A stretch of 64,000 bases of DNA from Sphingomonas sp. ERG5 (lineage in GTDB: Bacteria > Pseudomonadota > Alphaproteobacteria > Sphingomonadales > Sphingomonadaceae): assembly GCF_000803065.1 (NCBI RefSeq), contig NZ_JSXI01000043.1:20275-84274 (forward strand), read 5' to 3'. A program made the position numbers and the translations under genes. Below are positions 26,702 through 36,168 of this stretch, in pieces. The notes beneath the pieces are model-generated. The model worked only from the letters and a program-made list of their open reading frames with translations, ran no database searches and was not told where the DNA came from. Within the stretch, counting starts at the first letter, position 1; the number at the start of each line of letters is the position of its first letter.

Positions 26702-27940
26702 TCATGTCGGGGTAATCGGTGCAGACTGATCCGCCTTTCCGGCGTCCGGCGAGCGAACATGCTCCGGTCGAAAGCCAAGACCCAGGATCCGCGCCGGTAT
26801 ACGCCTGAGCATTGGTGTCGCATTCAGCAATCGGGCCGCAAATGGCGGTCTGGTCATCGGCGTGGTGCTGGCCAATAGCGGTTGAATGATGCGGTCCTGA
26901 ATCGCGCGCTGCACGCCCTGGGTAAGCTTTGTCGGCAACATCCGCCGATCCTGCACCTTGCCCAGCAAGGGGTCGACATCCACGCCGTTCGCCATCGGAC
27001 CGGCCAGCGCATTGGCTGTAGCGACCGCATCCTGTATCGCAAGATTGATGCCCACGCCGCCGATCGGCGACATGGCATGCGCTGCGTCCCCGATCACGAG
27101 CAGGCCGGAACGATGCCAGCGATCGAGACGATCGACCGTCACCGTCAGCAGTTTGACGTCGTCCCAGCTCTTCACACTCTCGCCGACCGCCGCCGTTTCC
27201 GGCCCGACAGCGCGCACGCGGGCCAGAAAGGCGTCAAGGCCCTCGGCCCTGATTTTCTCCGCTCCCCCCTTGGCGAAGACAAAGGCGCACTGCCAGTAAT
27301 CGCCTCGATCGATCAGGACGAACAGCCGTCCGGTATCGAACACGCCCATACTGTCATTCTGCGGCTGCGCGATTTTCGGGATATGAAACCAGAATACGTC
27401 CATCGGGGCACCGATCGTCGTGAGCGGAAAGCCAGCGCGAAAATGCGAATCGCGCCCATCGCAGGCAAGGACGAGGCGACTGCGAATCTCCGTGCCATCC
27501 CCGGTGCGAACGCCGCTGACGCGCCCCCCTTCCTCGATCAGCTCGACCGCCGCGCAATTCTGCTTCAACGCGAATGTCGAATAACGCCGCGCCTGATCCG
27601 CGACGAAATCGAGAAACTCCCATTGCGGCATCAATGCGATGTAGGGCGCCGGGACGCGAAGGTGACGAAAATCGACGATCTTCAGGTCCTGGCCGGCCAC
27701 GCGACCGCCCAGCTGCTCGACCCGGTTATGGGGGCGCTGCAAAAGCGCATCGAGCATGCCGAGCTCATGAAAGATCCGCAGGGTCGAGGGATGGACGGTA
27801 TCGCCACGAAAATCGCGCAGGAAATCGCCATGTTTCTCCAGCACCAGGGTTTTGACGCCCGCGCGCGAGAACAGCAGGCCGGCAACCATGCCGGCCGGCC
27901 CGCCGCCAATAATGACCAGATCGGAATTTTGCTCAGTCAT
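26702..27940 (-). CDS. FAD-dependent monooxygenase (UbiH/PheA-like group A)
   Basis: 412 residues. Rossmann GxGxxG at the N-terminus (LVIIGGGPAGMVAGLLFSRA) binds FAD, DG-motif LACDGRDSHFR follows, and the GD motif VIGDAAHAMSPIGGVGINLA binds the ribityl chain. Group A hydroxylases attack aromatic substrates with NAD(P)H; the substrate here cannot be told. ATG at 27940 gives MTEQNSDLVIIG; an upstream ATG at 27988 lacks support. It is divergent from the antiporter gene, with 38 bp between start codons. Confidence 0.9.
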   Translation of the reverse strand: MTEQNSDLVIIGGGPAGMVAGLLFSRAGVKTLVLEKHGDFLRDFRGDTVHPSTLRIFHELGMLDALLQRPHNRVEQLGGRVAGQDLKIVDFRHLRVPAPYIALMPQWEFLDFVADQARRYSTFALKQNCAAVELIEEGGRVSGVRTGDGTEIRSRLVLACDGRDSHFRAGFPLTTIGAPMDVFWFHIPKIAQPQNDSMGVFDTGRLFVLIDRGDYWQCAFVFAKGGAEKIRAEGLDAFLARVRAVGPETAAVGESVKSWDDVKLLTVTVDRLDRWHRSGLLVIGDAAHAMSPIGGVGINLAIQDAVATANALAGPMANGVDVDPLLGKVQDRRMLPTKLTQGVQRAIQDRIIQPLLASTTPMTRPPFAARLLNATPMLRRIPARILGLGFRPEHVRSPDAGKADQSAPITPT

Positions 27941-27978
27941 CGGCTGACAAACCGTTAGCGTTACGATTAGATGCACGG

Positions 27979-29772
27979 ATGGCATCACCGCTCAGTAACG
28001 CAGGCTTCAGCGACGCACTCGTCATTCTCGGCGCGGCGGGTATCGTCATCCCGGCATTCGCGCGGTTCAAGATCAGCCCGGTCATCGGCTTCATCCTGGT
28101 TGGATTGCTGGTCGGCCCATCAGGCCTTGGTTCGCTCGTCCATGACTATCCCTGGCTCTACTATCTGACAATCTCCGACGCGCATGCGATCGAGCCGTTC
28201 GCCGAGTTCGGTATCATCCTGCTGCTGTTCTCGATCGGGCTGGAGCTTTCGCTCAAACGATTATGGGCGATGCGGCAACTGGTGTTCGGGACTGGCGCCG
28301 CCCAATTGCTGGGGTCCGCGCTGTTTATCGGCTTTGCGCTTCATTTGCTGGGCCAAAGCTGGGCCGGGGCGACCGCCCTGGGCCTGGCGCTTGCCTTGTC
28401 TTCGACGGCTCTTGTCTTGCCGATTGCCGGCACGGCGAGCCCGGTCGGCAAGACATCCTTTGCGATGCTGTTGTTCGAGGATCTGGCGCTCGTGCCGATC
28501 ATCTTCGCGCTGGCGGCGCTGGCGCCGACCGCCGCGGGCGAGGGGCTGAGCGGGATATTGGGCGTGGCGCTGCGCGGCCTGTTCACCATCGCGGTGATCT
28601 TCGTTGCGGGCAGAATCTTCCTGCCCCGCCTCTTTGCCCAGGCGGCGCGCACCAAAAGCCCGGAACTGTTCCTGGCCGCGTCGCTGCTCGTGGTCATCAT
28701 CGCCAGCCTGGCGACGACGGCCGCTGGCCTCTCGCCCATTGTCGGTGCGCTGCTTGCGGGCCTGCTGATCGCCGAAACCGAATATCACAGCGAAGTCGAG
28801 GTGATCACCGCACCGTTCAAGGGGCTGGCCCTTGGCGTGTTCCTGATCACCGTCGGCATGAGCCTCGACGTGCGGCTCATCCTCGATAATTGGGCCAGCC
28901 TGTTGCTGGCGATCGCCGCTGTCGTGGCGATCAAGACAGCGATGACGTTCGGCCTGCTCAAACTGTCCGGTATCCGCAACGGCGTCGCGGCCGAAGCCGG
29001 TGTGCTGATGGCAAGCCCGTCCGAAACGACCTTGATCGTGCTCGGTGCGGCGGGACAGGCGCAGCTGATCCTGCCCTCGACCGCGAATTTCTGGCAGACC
29101 GTTACCGCGATCGGGCTGACGCTGACGCCGCTGCTCGCCGAACTGGGCAAGAAGGTCGCGCGCAGCATCGAGCAACGCGACAAGAGCGTTGAGGAAGCGG
29201 AAATTCCACCCGATGGGCCAGGCACGGTGGTGATCGGATTCGGGCGTGTCGGGCGCATGGTCGCTGACATGCTCAAGGTCCATAATCAGCCCTTCATTGC
29301 CGTGGAGGCGGATATCGATGCCGTGTCGGCTGCTCGCGCCGAAGGCTATCCGGTGATTTTCGGCGATGTTGCGCGCGCCGAACTGGTCGATCGCCTCAAT
29401 CTCGGCCGTGCCAAGGCGTTGATCCTGACCATGGATGATCCGGTTCTGTCGGTTCGCCTCACACGCCGCGTCCGCGGCTGGGTCCCCGGCCTGACCATCG
29501 TTGCCCGCGCGCGCGACACAAAACATGCCGCGGAGCTTTATCGCGCCGGCGCGACCGATGCGGTACCGGAGACACTGGAAAGCTCGCTGCAATTGTCGGA
29601 AGCCGTGCTGGTCGATCTTGGCGTCGCGGTCGGCCCGGTGATCGCCTCGATCCATGAAAAGCGCGACGAACTCCGCAAGGAGATCATGGCGGCGGCGAGC
29701 CTGGAACGCGAACCGAGACTGCGACGCGCGCGGAAATCGGCGCCCGGCACATTGGGTGAGAATGCCAGCTAG
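27979..29772 (+). CDS. Kef-type K+/H+ antiporter (CPA2) with TrkA-N domain
   Basis: 597 residues. About 12 membrane helices cover residues 10-390 (monovalent cation:proton antiporter-2 family), followed by a Rossmann TrkA-N/RCK domain (TVVIGFGRVGRMVADMLKVH) that binds nucleotides or glutathione and gates transport. Relatives include KefB, KefC and YbaL. No ancillary KefF/KefG gene is next to it. It is divergent from the monooxygenase, with start codons 38 bp apart, so their promoters overlap. Confidence 0.92.
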   Translation: MASPLSNAGFSDALVILGAAGIVIPAFARFKISPVIGFILVGLLVGPSGLGSLVHDYPWLYYLTISDAHAIEPFAEFGIILLLFSIGLELSLKRLWAMRQLVFGTGAAQLLGSALFIGFALHLLGQSWAGATALGLALALSSTALVLPIAGTASPVGKTSFAMLLFEDLALVPIIFALAALAPTAAGEGLSGILGVALRGLFTIAVIFVAGRIFLPRLFAQAARTKSPELFLAASLLVVIIASLATTAAGLSPIVGALLAGLLIAETEYHSEVEVITAPFKGLALGVFLITVGMSLDVRLILDNWASLLLAIAAVVAIKTAMTFGLLKLSGIRNGVAAEAGVLMASPSETTLIVLGAAGQAQLILPSTANFWQTVTAIGLTLTPLLAELGKKVARSIEQRDKSVEEAEIPPDGPGTVVIGFGRVGRMVADMLKVHNQPFIAVEADIDAVSAARAEGYPVIFGDVARAELVDRLNLGRAKALILTMDDPVLSVRLTRRVRGWVPGLTIVARARDTKHAAELYRAGATDAVPETLESSLQLSEAVLVDLGVAVGPVIASIHEKRDELRKEIMAAASLEREPRLRRARKSAPGTLGENAS

Positions 29773-29953
29773 TAGCGCGATATGACCGGCAAAGCCCGGG
29801 TCCGCCTGATTCAAACCGCTTTCCGACATGGTCATGCCAGCTCTCCGGCGCGCATGGTGCGCGCTGCGGGTTAGAGCCCGTGCGATCGGCCATTTGAATC
29901 AAGCGAACCGGAATCGAACCGCCCATGACTTCCGCCCGGCCATTTCCCGATTT

Positions 29954-30074
29954 TCCCGCAAGCACCCCGAAAAACTCCCGTGCGGATCCATCAAAACTCC
30001 CGCAGCTTTTCCCGCAGACTCCCGCAGAACCCTCAAAAAACCATTCTCCCGCAGAAACTCCCGCAGCTGCGGGA
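29954..30074 (+). repeat. TCCCGCAG octamer array ending in a palindrome
   Basis: Exact copies of TCCCGCAG start at 29998, 30010, 30020, 30047 and 30059, with shorter relatives at 29954 (TCCCGCA) and 29976 (TCCCGTG). The last copy is joined to its own inverse, so 30059-30074 is the perfect palindrome TCCCGCAGCTGCGGGA. The spacing is irregular (12, 10, 27, 12), so this is not a CRISPR array; a protein-binding cluster or a decayed repeat are both possible. It lies in the 740-bp gap between the antiporter gene and alaS. Confidence 0.6.
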
Positions 30075-30185
30075 ATTTGGGGTGATCGCGGCGATGCAGG
30101 ACGCGCCGCGGAAATGAGACCGCCGATTCAACCCCGGCTGTCGCGCCGCTAGAGTCCAGTCTGCTTGGGTAGAATCACTCTTCCC

Positions 30186-30500
30186 CGTTCGTGCTGAGCT
30201 TGTCGAAGCACCGTTCTTCTCCTGTACGGGAAAAAGAGAAGGGCAGCCCTTCGACGGGCTCGGGCGATCGGAAGGGAGTGGTTAACTCAACTCGAAAACC
30301 GCTCTCGCACAGGACGAATGCCACCGCATGGTTTCCATTCCCGCGGCTTTCGCCTCTGACGATATGGCGGTGAGGACGGACGGCGATCTACGTCAATCCG
30401 CACGCGCTCCCGCTCGCGCCGGACCTGTCCGAACACCATTGCGTCTTCTCGACCTCAGAGAAAGAGGAGCGGCCCTTCGACACGCTCGACGCGAACCGAG
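30186..30500. repeat. REP-like palindromic elements in the antiporter-alaS gap
   Basis: 30186-30213 carries GTGCTGAGCTTGTCGAAGCA and 30247-30271 carries CCCTTCGACGGGCTCGGGCG, two inversely oriented members of the widespread sphingomonad TTCGACAAGCTC repeat. 30471-30500 holds a third, GGCCCTTCGACACGCTCGAC. Such BIME-like pairs sit between convergent or unrelated genes. Together with the TCCCGCAG array they fill the gene-free stretch 29773-30510; I see no gene in it. Confidence 0.75.
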
Positions 30501-30510
30501 AGCCCCGGCA

Positions 30511-33171
30511 TCACGCGGCTGCGGTCGTCTCTTCCAGCGCGGCCCTGATCGCCGCAACCGCATCCGCTGCCTTGTCGCCATCGGGACCGCCGCCTTGCGC
30601 CATATCGGGTCGGCCACCGCCGCCCTGCCCGCCGAGCACCGCCACCGCACGGCGCAGCAGTTCGACCGCACTATGCGCGGCGGTAAGATCCTCCGAAACG
30701 CCCACCGCGATCGAGGCACGGCCGTCATTGACCGCGACGATCACCGCCACGCCCGAACCGATCCGTTGCTTCGCCTCGTCGACCGCGCCACGCAGGCCCT
30801 TGGCGTCGAAATCGGCAATCACCTGACCGACGAAATTGATCCCGCCAACCTGCTCCGGCCCGGCCGGAGCGACCCCTGCCCCGCCGCCGAGCGCCAATGC
30901 CTTCTTGGCTTCGGCCAGTTCACGTTCGAGCCGGCGGCGGTCCTCGACCAGCGCAGCGACGCGCGCAGGCACTTCATCGGGCGTCGCCTTCAGCGTCGCG
31001 GCGGTCTCGCGCAATTTCTCGTCACGGCCGGTGAAATATTGCCGGGCAGCCTCGCCTGTGAGCGCTTCGATACGCCGCACGCCGCTTTGTATTGCGCTTT
31101 CGCCAACGACCTTGAACAGGCCAATATCGCCCAGCGCCGACACATGCGTGCCGCCGCACAGTTCGAGCGAATAGATCTTGCCGTCCTCTGTGCCCATCGA
31201 GACGACGCGAACCTCATCGCCATATTTTTCGCCGAACAGCGCCATCGCGCCTTCCTCGATCGCTTCGTCAGGCGTCATCAGGCGCGTGGAAACGGGGCCA
31301 TTGGCGCGGATCTGGCGGTTCACATCGGCTTCGACCTCGCCAATGCGGGCGGGATCGATCGCGCTGGGCTGCGAGAAGTCGAACCTCAGGCGATCGGGTG
31401 CAACCAGGCTGCCCTTCTGTGCGACATGCAGGCCAAGCCGTTGGCGCAATGCCTCGTGCAGCAAGTGCGTTGCGCTGTGATTGGCGCGGATCTGGTCGCG
31501 ACGCGTGACGTCGATCTGCAGCTTGACCGTATCGCCGACCTTGATGCCACCCGCATCGACGATCGCATGATGCACGAATACGCGACCAAGTTGCTTCGAC
31601 GTTTCGGTGACGTTGGCGCGCAGCCCTTCATCGTTCGAAATGGTGCCGGTGTCACCGACCTGGCCACCGCTTTCGCCATAGAAAGGCGTCTGATTGACCA
31701 CGATCGAGACCGTGTCGCCCGTCTCGGCGCGCTCGACGCGCGCGCCATCCCTGACCAGTGCTACAACCTGCCCCTCGCCCGCCGTCGCGGTATAGCCGAG
31801 AAACTCGGTTCCGCCCGATGCTTCGGCGATATCGAACCATATCTCATCCGACGCCTTGGCGCCCGAGCCCTTCCAGGCGGCGCGCGCCGCGCCCTTCTGC
31901 TTGGCCATCGCGGCGTCGAAACCCTCACGGTCGATGCCGAACCCCTGCGAGCGCAGCGCGTCCTCGGTCAGGTCATAAGGGAAGCCGAACGTGTCGTAGA
32001 GCTTGAACGCGGTTTCACCGGGCAGGGTCGCACCCGGCGTCATGTCGGCGGTCGCTTCATCGAGCAGGCGCAAGCCGTTGGTCAGCGTGCGGCGGAACTG
32101 CGTTTCTTCCTGCAGCAATGTCGATTCGATCGAAGCCTGAGCGCGAAGCAATTCGGGATAAGCCGCGCCCATCTCTGCGATCAGCGCCGGCACCAGCCGG
32201 TGCATCAACGGCTCCTTCGCGCCGAGCAAATGCGCATGGCGCATGGCGCGGCGCATGATGCGGCGCAGCACATAACCGCGCCCCTCATTGGCCGGCAGCA
32301 CCCCGTCCGCGACCAGGAAGCCGCTGGTGCGCAAATGGTCGGCGATGATGCGATGGCTCGCCTGATTGTCACCGGTGGTCGAGGTGCTGGTCAGGGCGCC
32401 GGATTCCGCGATCAGCGCCTTGAACGTATCGGTATCGTAATTGTCGTGCACGCCCTGGAGCACCGCGGCAACGCGCTCAAGGCCCATGCCGGTATCGATC
32501 GACGGCTTGGGCAGGTCGGCGACGATCTGGTTGTCGGCTTGCTCATATTGCATGAACACCAGGTTCCAGATCTCGACGAAGCGGTCGCCATCCTCGTCCG
32601 GGCTACCCGGAGGACCGCCGGGGATATGGTCGCCATGATCGTAGAATATCTCGGAACAGGGTCCACACGGACCATTGTCGCCCATCGTCCAGAAATTGTC
32701 CGAGGTCGCGATGCGGATGATGCGCTCCTCGGGCAGCCCGGCGATTCTGCGCCACAGGTCGAACGCTTCGTCATCGGTATGATAGATGGTGACGGTCAGT
32801 TTTTCGGGCGGAATGCCCCACACCTTGGTCAACAGCGTCCAGGCATGCGTGATCGCCTGATCCTTGAAATAGTCGCCAAAGGAGAAATTGCCGAGCATTT
32901 CGAAGAAGGTATGATGCCGCGCGGTATAGCCGACATTATCGAGATCATTGTGCTTGCCGCCGGCGCGCACGCACTTCTGGCTCGACGCCGCAGTGACATA
33001 GGGCCGCGTTTCAAGGCCGGTGAAGACGTTCTTGAACGGCACCATCCCCGCGTTGACGAACATCAGCGTCGGATCGTTCTGCGGCACGAGCGGCGCGGAT
33101 TGGACGCGGGCGTGACCGGCGGACTCGAAATAGTCGAGGAAGCTGCGGCGGATGTCGTTGGTCGATGTCAT
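30511..33171 (-). CDS. alaS: Alanyl-tRNA synthetase
   Basis: 886 residues from ATG at 33171 ([15 protein letters not shown]); a longer frame to 33216 is unlikely. The class II catalytic domain ([32 protein letters not shown]) is followed by the tRNA-recognition domain, the editing domain with [11 protein letters not shown] and CGGTHV zinc ligands, and a C-terminal C-Ala domain ending in a glycine-rich segment. It terminates close to REP-like elements. The M50 gene lies 46 bp upstream on the same strand. Confidence 0.97.
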   Translation of the reverse strand: MTSTNDIRRSFLDYFESAGHARVQSAPLVPQNDPTLMFVNAGMVPFKNVFTGLETRPYVTAASSQKCVRAGGKHNDLDNVGYTARHHTFFEMLGNFSFGDYFKDQAITHAWTLLTKVWGIPPEKLTVTIYHTDDEAFDLWRRIAGLPEERIIRIATSDNFWTMGDNGPCGPCSEIFYDHGDHIPGGPPGSPDEDGDRFVEIWNLVFMQYEQADNQIVADLPKPSIDTGMGLERVAAVLQGVHDNYDTDTFKALIAESGALTSTSTTGDNQASHRIIADHLRTSGFLVADGVLPANEGRGYVLRRIMRRAMRHAHLLGAKEPLMHRLVPALIAEMGAAYPELLRAQASIESTLLQEETQFRRTLTNGLRLLDEATADMTPGATLPGETAFKLYDTFGFPYDLTEDALRSQGFGIDREGFDAAMAKQKGAARAAWKGSGAKASDEIWFDIAEASGGTEFLGYTATAGEGQVVALVRDGARVERAETGDTVSIVVNQTPFYGESGGQVGDTGTISNDEGLRANVTETSKQLGRVFVHHAIVDAGGIKVGDTVKLQIDVTRRDQIRANHSATHLLHEALRQRLGLHVAQKGSLVAPDRLRFDFSQPSAIDPARIGEVEADVNRQIRANGPVSTRLMTPDEAIEEGAMALFGEKYGDEVRVVSMGTEDGKIYSLELCGGTHVSALGDIGLFKVVGESAIQSGVRRIEALTGEAARQYFTGRDEKLRETAATLKATPDEVPARVAALVEDRRRLERELAEAKKALALGGGAGVAPAGPEQVGGINFVGQVIADFDAKGLRGAVDEAKQRIGSGVAVIVAVNDGRASIAVGVSEDLTAAHSAVELLRRAVAVLGGQGGGGRPDMAQGGGPDGDKAADAVAAIRAALEETTAAA

Positions 33172-33217
33172 GACGAGCGACTTAAGCGAGGCCATCGAGC
33201 CGCACAAGCATCCCAAA

Positions 33218-33898
33218 TCAACCGTGAGTTCGACGCGATAGCGGAAAAAGGGCGCGCATGATCACCGCGCCATCGCTCCCGTTAAAAGGGACGAGGTTTG
33301 CGAGCCCGGCTCCCGCCGACAAATAGCCAAGCGCGAGCATGACGGCTCGCACCAACTCAAGGTCATGAAGATGCCGTTTGTAAGCGAGTTCCTTAAGGAC
33401 GTCACTGTCGCTGGGCAGCAGCCCCTTCCCTATATTAACCACTGAAGCAGTGTCGTGCTGAACGCCGCCGCCCGCTACAAGATTCGCCAAGAGATACGCG
33501 ATCAATGTGGTCGCAATGATCAGCAAAAAATTCGCCATCGGCCCGGCGATGGCGACAATCGCCGTCTTCCTGTGATTACCCAAAGTACCGGGATCATAAG
33601 CGACATAGCCGCCATATTCGCAATCCTTGGGCCAATCGGTCACCCCGGCCCAGCGACTCCCCGGGCGATAGATGAAAGGCAAAACCACGATTTCCCGAAT
33701 ATGCCCCTTCACGGCGATGACGGCGGCGGCATGACCCAGTTCGTGAACCAGCGTCGCAACAAAACTAAGTACCGGTATGGCGGCCACGACGATCAGGATT
33801 CCGATGTCGCCCGAAAAGTATGCACGAAGTGTCAGCCATGCGGCGAGCCAGCCAATAAAGAAGACTGCGCCGCCGATCCATTTCCCCACCCTGTTCAT
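33218..33898 (-). CDS. M50-type membrane metalloprotease
   Basis: 226 residues with several membrane helices. HELGHA in [17 protein letters not shown] gives the first zinc ligands within a helix, and [13 protein letters not shown] resembles the NxxPxxxxDG third-ligand motif of site-2 proteases. It has no PDZ or CBS domain, unlike rseP at 14550. It overlaps the lipid-kinase gene by 4 bp, so the two are probably co-transcribed. The substrate is unknown. Confidence 0.8.
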   Translation of the reverse strand: MNRVGKWIGGAVFFIGWLAAWLTLRAYFSGDIGILIVVAAIPVLSFVATLVHELGHAAAVIAVKGHIREIVVLPFIYRPGSRWAGVTDWPKDCEYGGYVAYDPGTLGNHRKTAIVAIAGPMANFLLIIATTLIAYLLANLVAGGGVQHDTASVVNIGKGLLPSDSDVLKELAYKRHLHDLELVRAVMLALGYLSAGAGLANLVPFNGSDGAVIMRALFPLSRRTHG

Positions 33899-34806
33899 GA
33901 TGCCGCCAATGGTAGCGCAACAACGGTCAGCGCTAACGGGTCGATACGGAAGGCAAGGGGCAAACTCAGCTTCATCACTTCGCCGTCCAGCGCGATATCG
34001 ACGGTGCTGGATTGACCTGTCACGTCCAGCTCAGCGACATCGCCGATCGCAGCAAAATCGCGATCGCGACGCGTCAATCCGAGCAGGCTGCGGAGAGCCA
34101 AGCCAATGAGTTGAAAGCGATGGCTTGGGCCGATCGCAAACACCGACAACAGACCGTCATCGAGCGCCGTGCGCTTGCCCGGATGCCCTTGCTCGATTTC
34201 ATAATGATTGTTGCCGACGAACAGCATCGGCGTGACGATCTCACGATCCTGCCCCGCGCTGCGCAGTCGCAGCCGATGATGCCGTACGCGGCGGAGCGTG
34301 GCGGCGCTGGCGGCAATCGCTGCCAGCCATTTTGCGACCTTGTGGCGGCGCTGCGTGTCGTCGCGGACGCGCACCATTTCCGGATAGAGCCCGATCGACG
34401 CATTGTTGAGGAACATCGCGTCGCCTGCCCAGGCGACATCGATTTGCCGCCGGGCGTGCGACGCGATGACCGCCGCCGCCCCGGCAAGGTCGAGCGGAAT
34501 GCCCAGTTCGCGCGCCAGATGGTTGCGCGTGCCGAGCGGCAGGATACCCAGCGCCACATCCTCGCCGCGCTCAACCAGCACGCGTGCCGCACAGCCCAAT
34601 GTTCCATCACCGCCACCGATCACGATCACCGGTACACCGGTCAGGCGCATGACCGCGTCGCGCAGATCGCCGGCGTCGAGCAGTACGAGGTCGATCTCGA
34701 TCCCCGCTTCGGCGAACGCCGCGCGTACCTCGTCGGCCAGCGCAGGGCCCTTGCCTGCCGCTGTACCGCCCGCTTTGTTGATGAGAACCGGCAGGCGCCG
34801 GCTCAC
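33895..34806 (-). CDS. Diacylglycerol/lipid kinase family protein
   Basis: 303 residues with the DAGK catalytic domain: VIVIGGGDGTLGCAARVL carries the GGGDGT nucleotide motif and LPLGTRNHLARELGIP is the typical second motif. Members phosphorylate diacylglycerol, sphingoid bases or ceramide; in a sphingolipid-making bacterium a sphingoid or ceramide substrate is conceivable but not shown. It overlaps its neighbours by 4 bp on both sides (M50 and M24 genes). Confidence 0.88.
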   Translation of the reverse strand: MSRRLPVLINKAGGTAAGKGPALADEVRAAFAEAGIEIDLVLLDAGDLRDAVMRLTGVPVIVIGGGDGTLGCAARVLVERGEDVALGILPLGTRNHLARELGIPLDLAGAAAVIASHARRQIDVAWAGDAMFLNNASIGLYPEMVRVRDDTQRRHKVAKWLAAIAASAATLRRVRHHRLRLRSAGQDREIVTPMLFVGNNHYEIEQGHPGKRTALDDGLLSVFAIGPSHRFQLIGLALRSLLGLTRRDRDFAAIGDVAELDVTGQSSTVDIALDGEVMKLSLPLAFRIDPLALTVVALPLAAS

Positions 34807-36074
34807 CCGAACGGCTTTTCAATCGAAGTCGGCGGGATCGAGAACCATTTTGGACCGGCTGCGGTCATATGAAAGCAATCCTCCAGCCGAACGCCGAACT
34901 TGCCCGGCAAATAAAGCCCCGGCTCGTCGGAAAAGCACATGCCGACAGCAAGCGGCGTCTTCTCGCCGCGCACCAGATTGACCGGCTCATGACCGTCCAT
35001 GCCAATGCCGTGCCCGGTGCGGTGCGACAGGCCCGGCAAGCGATAGTCCGGGCCATAGCCGTTGGCGATATAGTAGCGGCGCACGGCGTCATCGACCTGA
35101 CCCGCAGGCGTGCCGATCTGCGCTGCGGCGAAGGCCGTTGCCTGTCCGGCGCGAACTTGATCCCAGACCTTGCGCTGTTCGGCGCTCGCCGCCCCGAACA
35201 CGAAGGTGCGCGAGACGTCGGACTGATAGCTCTGCACGGTGCAGCCGCAATCCATCAGCACCACCTCGCCATCCGTCACCCGCTGCGGCTTGCCGCTGCC
35301 ATGCGGATAGGCTGCGGCTTCACCGAGCAGGATCAACTCGAATTCCGGACTGCCGCCCAGCTTGCGCGTCGCCGCGTTCATCAGCGCGCCGATCTGTTGC
35401 GGCGTCATGCCTTTTTCGATGCGCGGATATGTCCAGCGATAGGCAGCGATGGTCACATCGGTCGCGGCCTGCATCAGCGCGATCTCGGCCGGCGTCTTGA
35501 TCATGCGGCATCCGCGCACGACCGGGTTGGCGGAGACGATCTTTGCCCCCGGCAATGCACGCGCAAGGCCGTCGACCGCAAAATAGCGCGTGGTTTCCTC
35601 GATCCCGATCGGACGATCGGCAAGTTTGCGGTCCTTCAGAAATCCGGCGACCACGCCAAGTGCATCCTCATCCTCCTGCCAGACTCGCACATCGGCCACG
35701 ATGCCGAGCGATTCGCGGATCGAAGGCTCTTCGAAGAATGGCGTGACGATGCACGGCCGGCCCTCGACCGGGATCACGACGGCCGTCAGCCGCTCGCTTC
35801 GGCTCCAGCGAACGCCAGTGAAATAGATCAGGCTCGATCCCGATTCGATCAACACCGCGCCGATATTATTGGCCTTCATCAGCGCCTGGGCCCGGGCGAT
35901 CCGGCCATCGCGCTCGGCCCGATCGATCGGCCGGGTGGCGGTCGTGATGTCAGCCAATGCCGACAGATCGGGTTCCGCGGCGCGAACCACGCCTGCGACC
36001 CCAAGCAAGGGGAGCGAAGCGGCGCCTGCCAAGACCCGGCGCCGATCGATGGAAAGCAGCGGCTGCATCGTCAT
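34803..36074 (-). CDS. M24 aminopeptidase P-like, Tat-exported
   Basis: 423 residues from ATG at 36074, with the Shine-Dalgarno AAGAGA. A twin-arginine signal SIDRRRVLAGAASLPLLGVA is at the N-terminus, then a creatinase-like N-terminal domain and the pita-bread metal domain (MDCGCTVQSYQSDVSRTFVF, LSHRTGHGIGMDGHEP, FSDEPGLYLPGKFGVRLED). The metal ligands D, D, H, E, E are in place. Expected to act on X-Pro peptides in the periplasm. It is divergent from the symporter gene with a 94-bp gap. Confidence 0.9.
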   Translation of the reverse strand: MTMQPLLSIDRRRVLAGAASLPLLGVAGVVRAAEPDLSALADITTATRPIDRAERDGRIARAQALMKANNIGAVLIESGSSLIYFTGVRWSRSERLTAVVIPVEGRPCIVTPFFEEPSIRESLGIVADVRVWQEDEDALGVVAGFLKDRKLADRPIGIEETTRYFAVDGLARALPGAKIVSANPVVRGCRMIKTPAEIALMQAATDVTIAAYRWTYPRIEKGMTPQQIGALMNAATRKLGGSPEFELILLGEAAAYPHGSGKPQRVTDGEVVLMDCGCTVQSYQSDVSRTFVFGAASAEQRKVWDQVRAGQATAFAAAQIGTPAGQVDDAVRRYYIANGYGPDYRLPGLSHRTGHGIGMDGHEPVNLVRGEKTPLAVGMCFSDEPGLYLPGKFGVRLEDCFHMTAAGPKWFSIPPTSIEKPFG

Positions 36075-36168
36075 TCTCTTCCCTATAGCGACGGACACAG
36101 CGATAGGGTCCTTGACCGCGCCGCCGCAATCCCCTTCCCTAGCCGGCGATCGTTTCTCGGAGAGTTTC

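Noticed and set aside
28261..29835. 524-codon minus-strand frame over the Kef-type antiporter
   Set aside because: Composition is that of a reverse-strand shadow (rich in Arg, Asp, Gln, His), and the plus-strand membrane protein is clear.
29905..29919. GAAC-N7-GAAC (LexA-like) before a short frame at 29925
   Set aside because: The spacer CGGAATC does not resemble that of the two good boxes, and the frame encodes only a Pro/Ser-rich product over the TCCCGCAG repeats.
29895..29925. T-arm-like GGTTCGATTCC on the minus strand
   Set aside because: The T stem pairs badly, and no anticodon or acceptor arm can be found around it, so it is not a tRNA or tmRNA end.
29954..30074. CRISPR-like array
   Set aside because: The repeat is only 8 bp, spacing is irregular, and no unique spacers of constant length or cas genes are present.
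30328..33261. Very long plus-strand open frame (977 codons) over alaS
   Set aside because: It is the antisense shadow of alaS, whose motifs are complete on the minus strand. High GC keeps the opposite frame open; its translation shows no domain.
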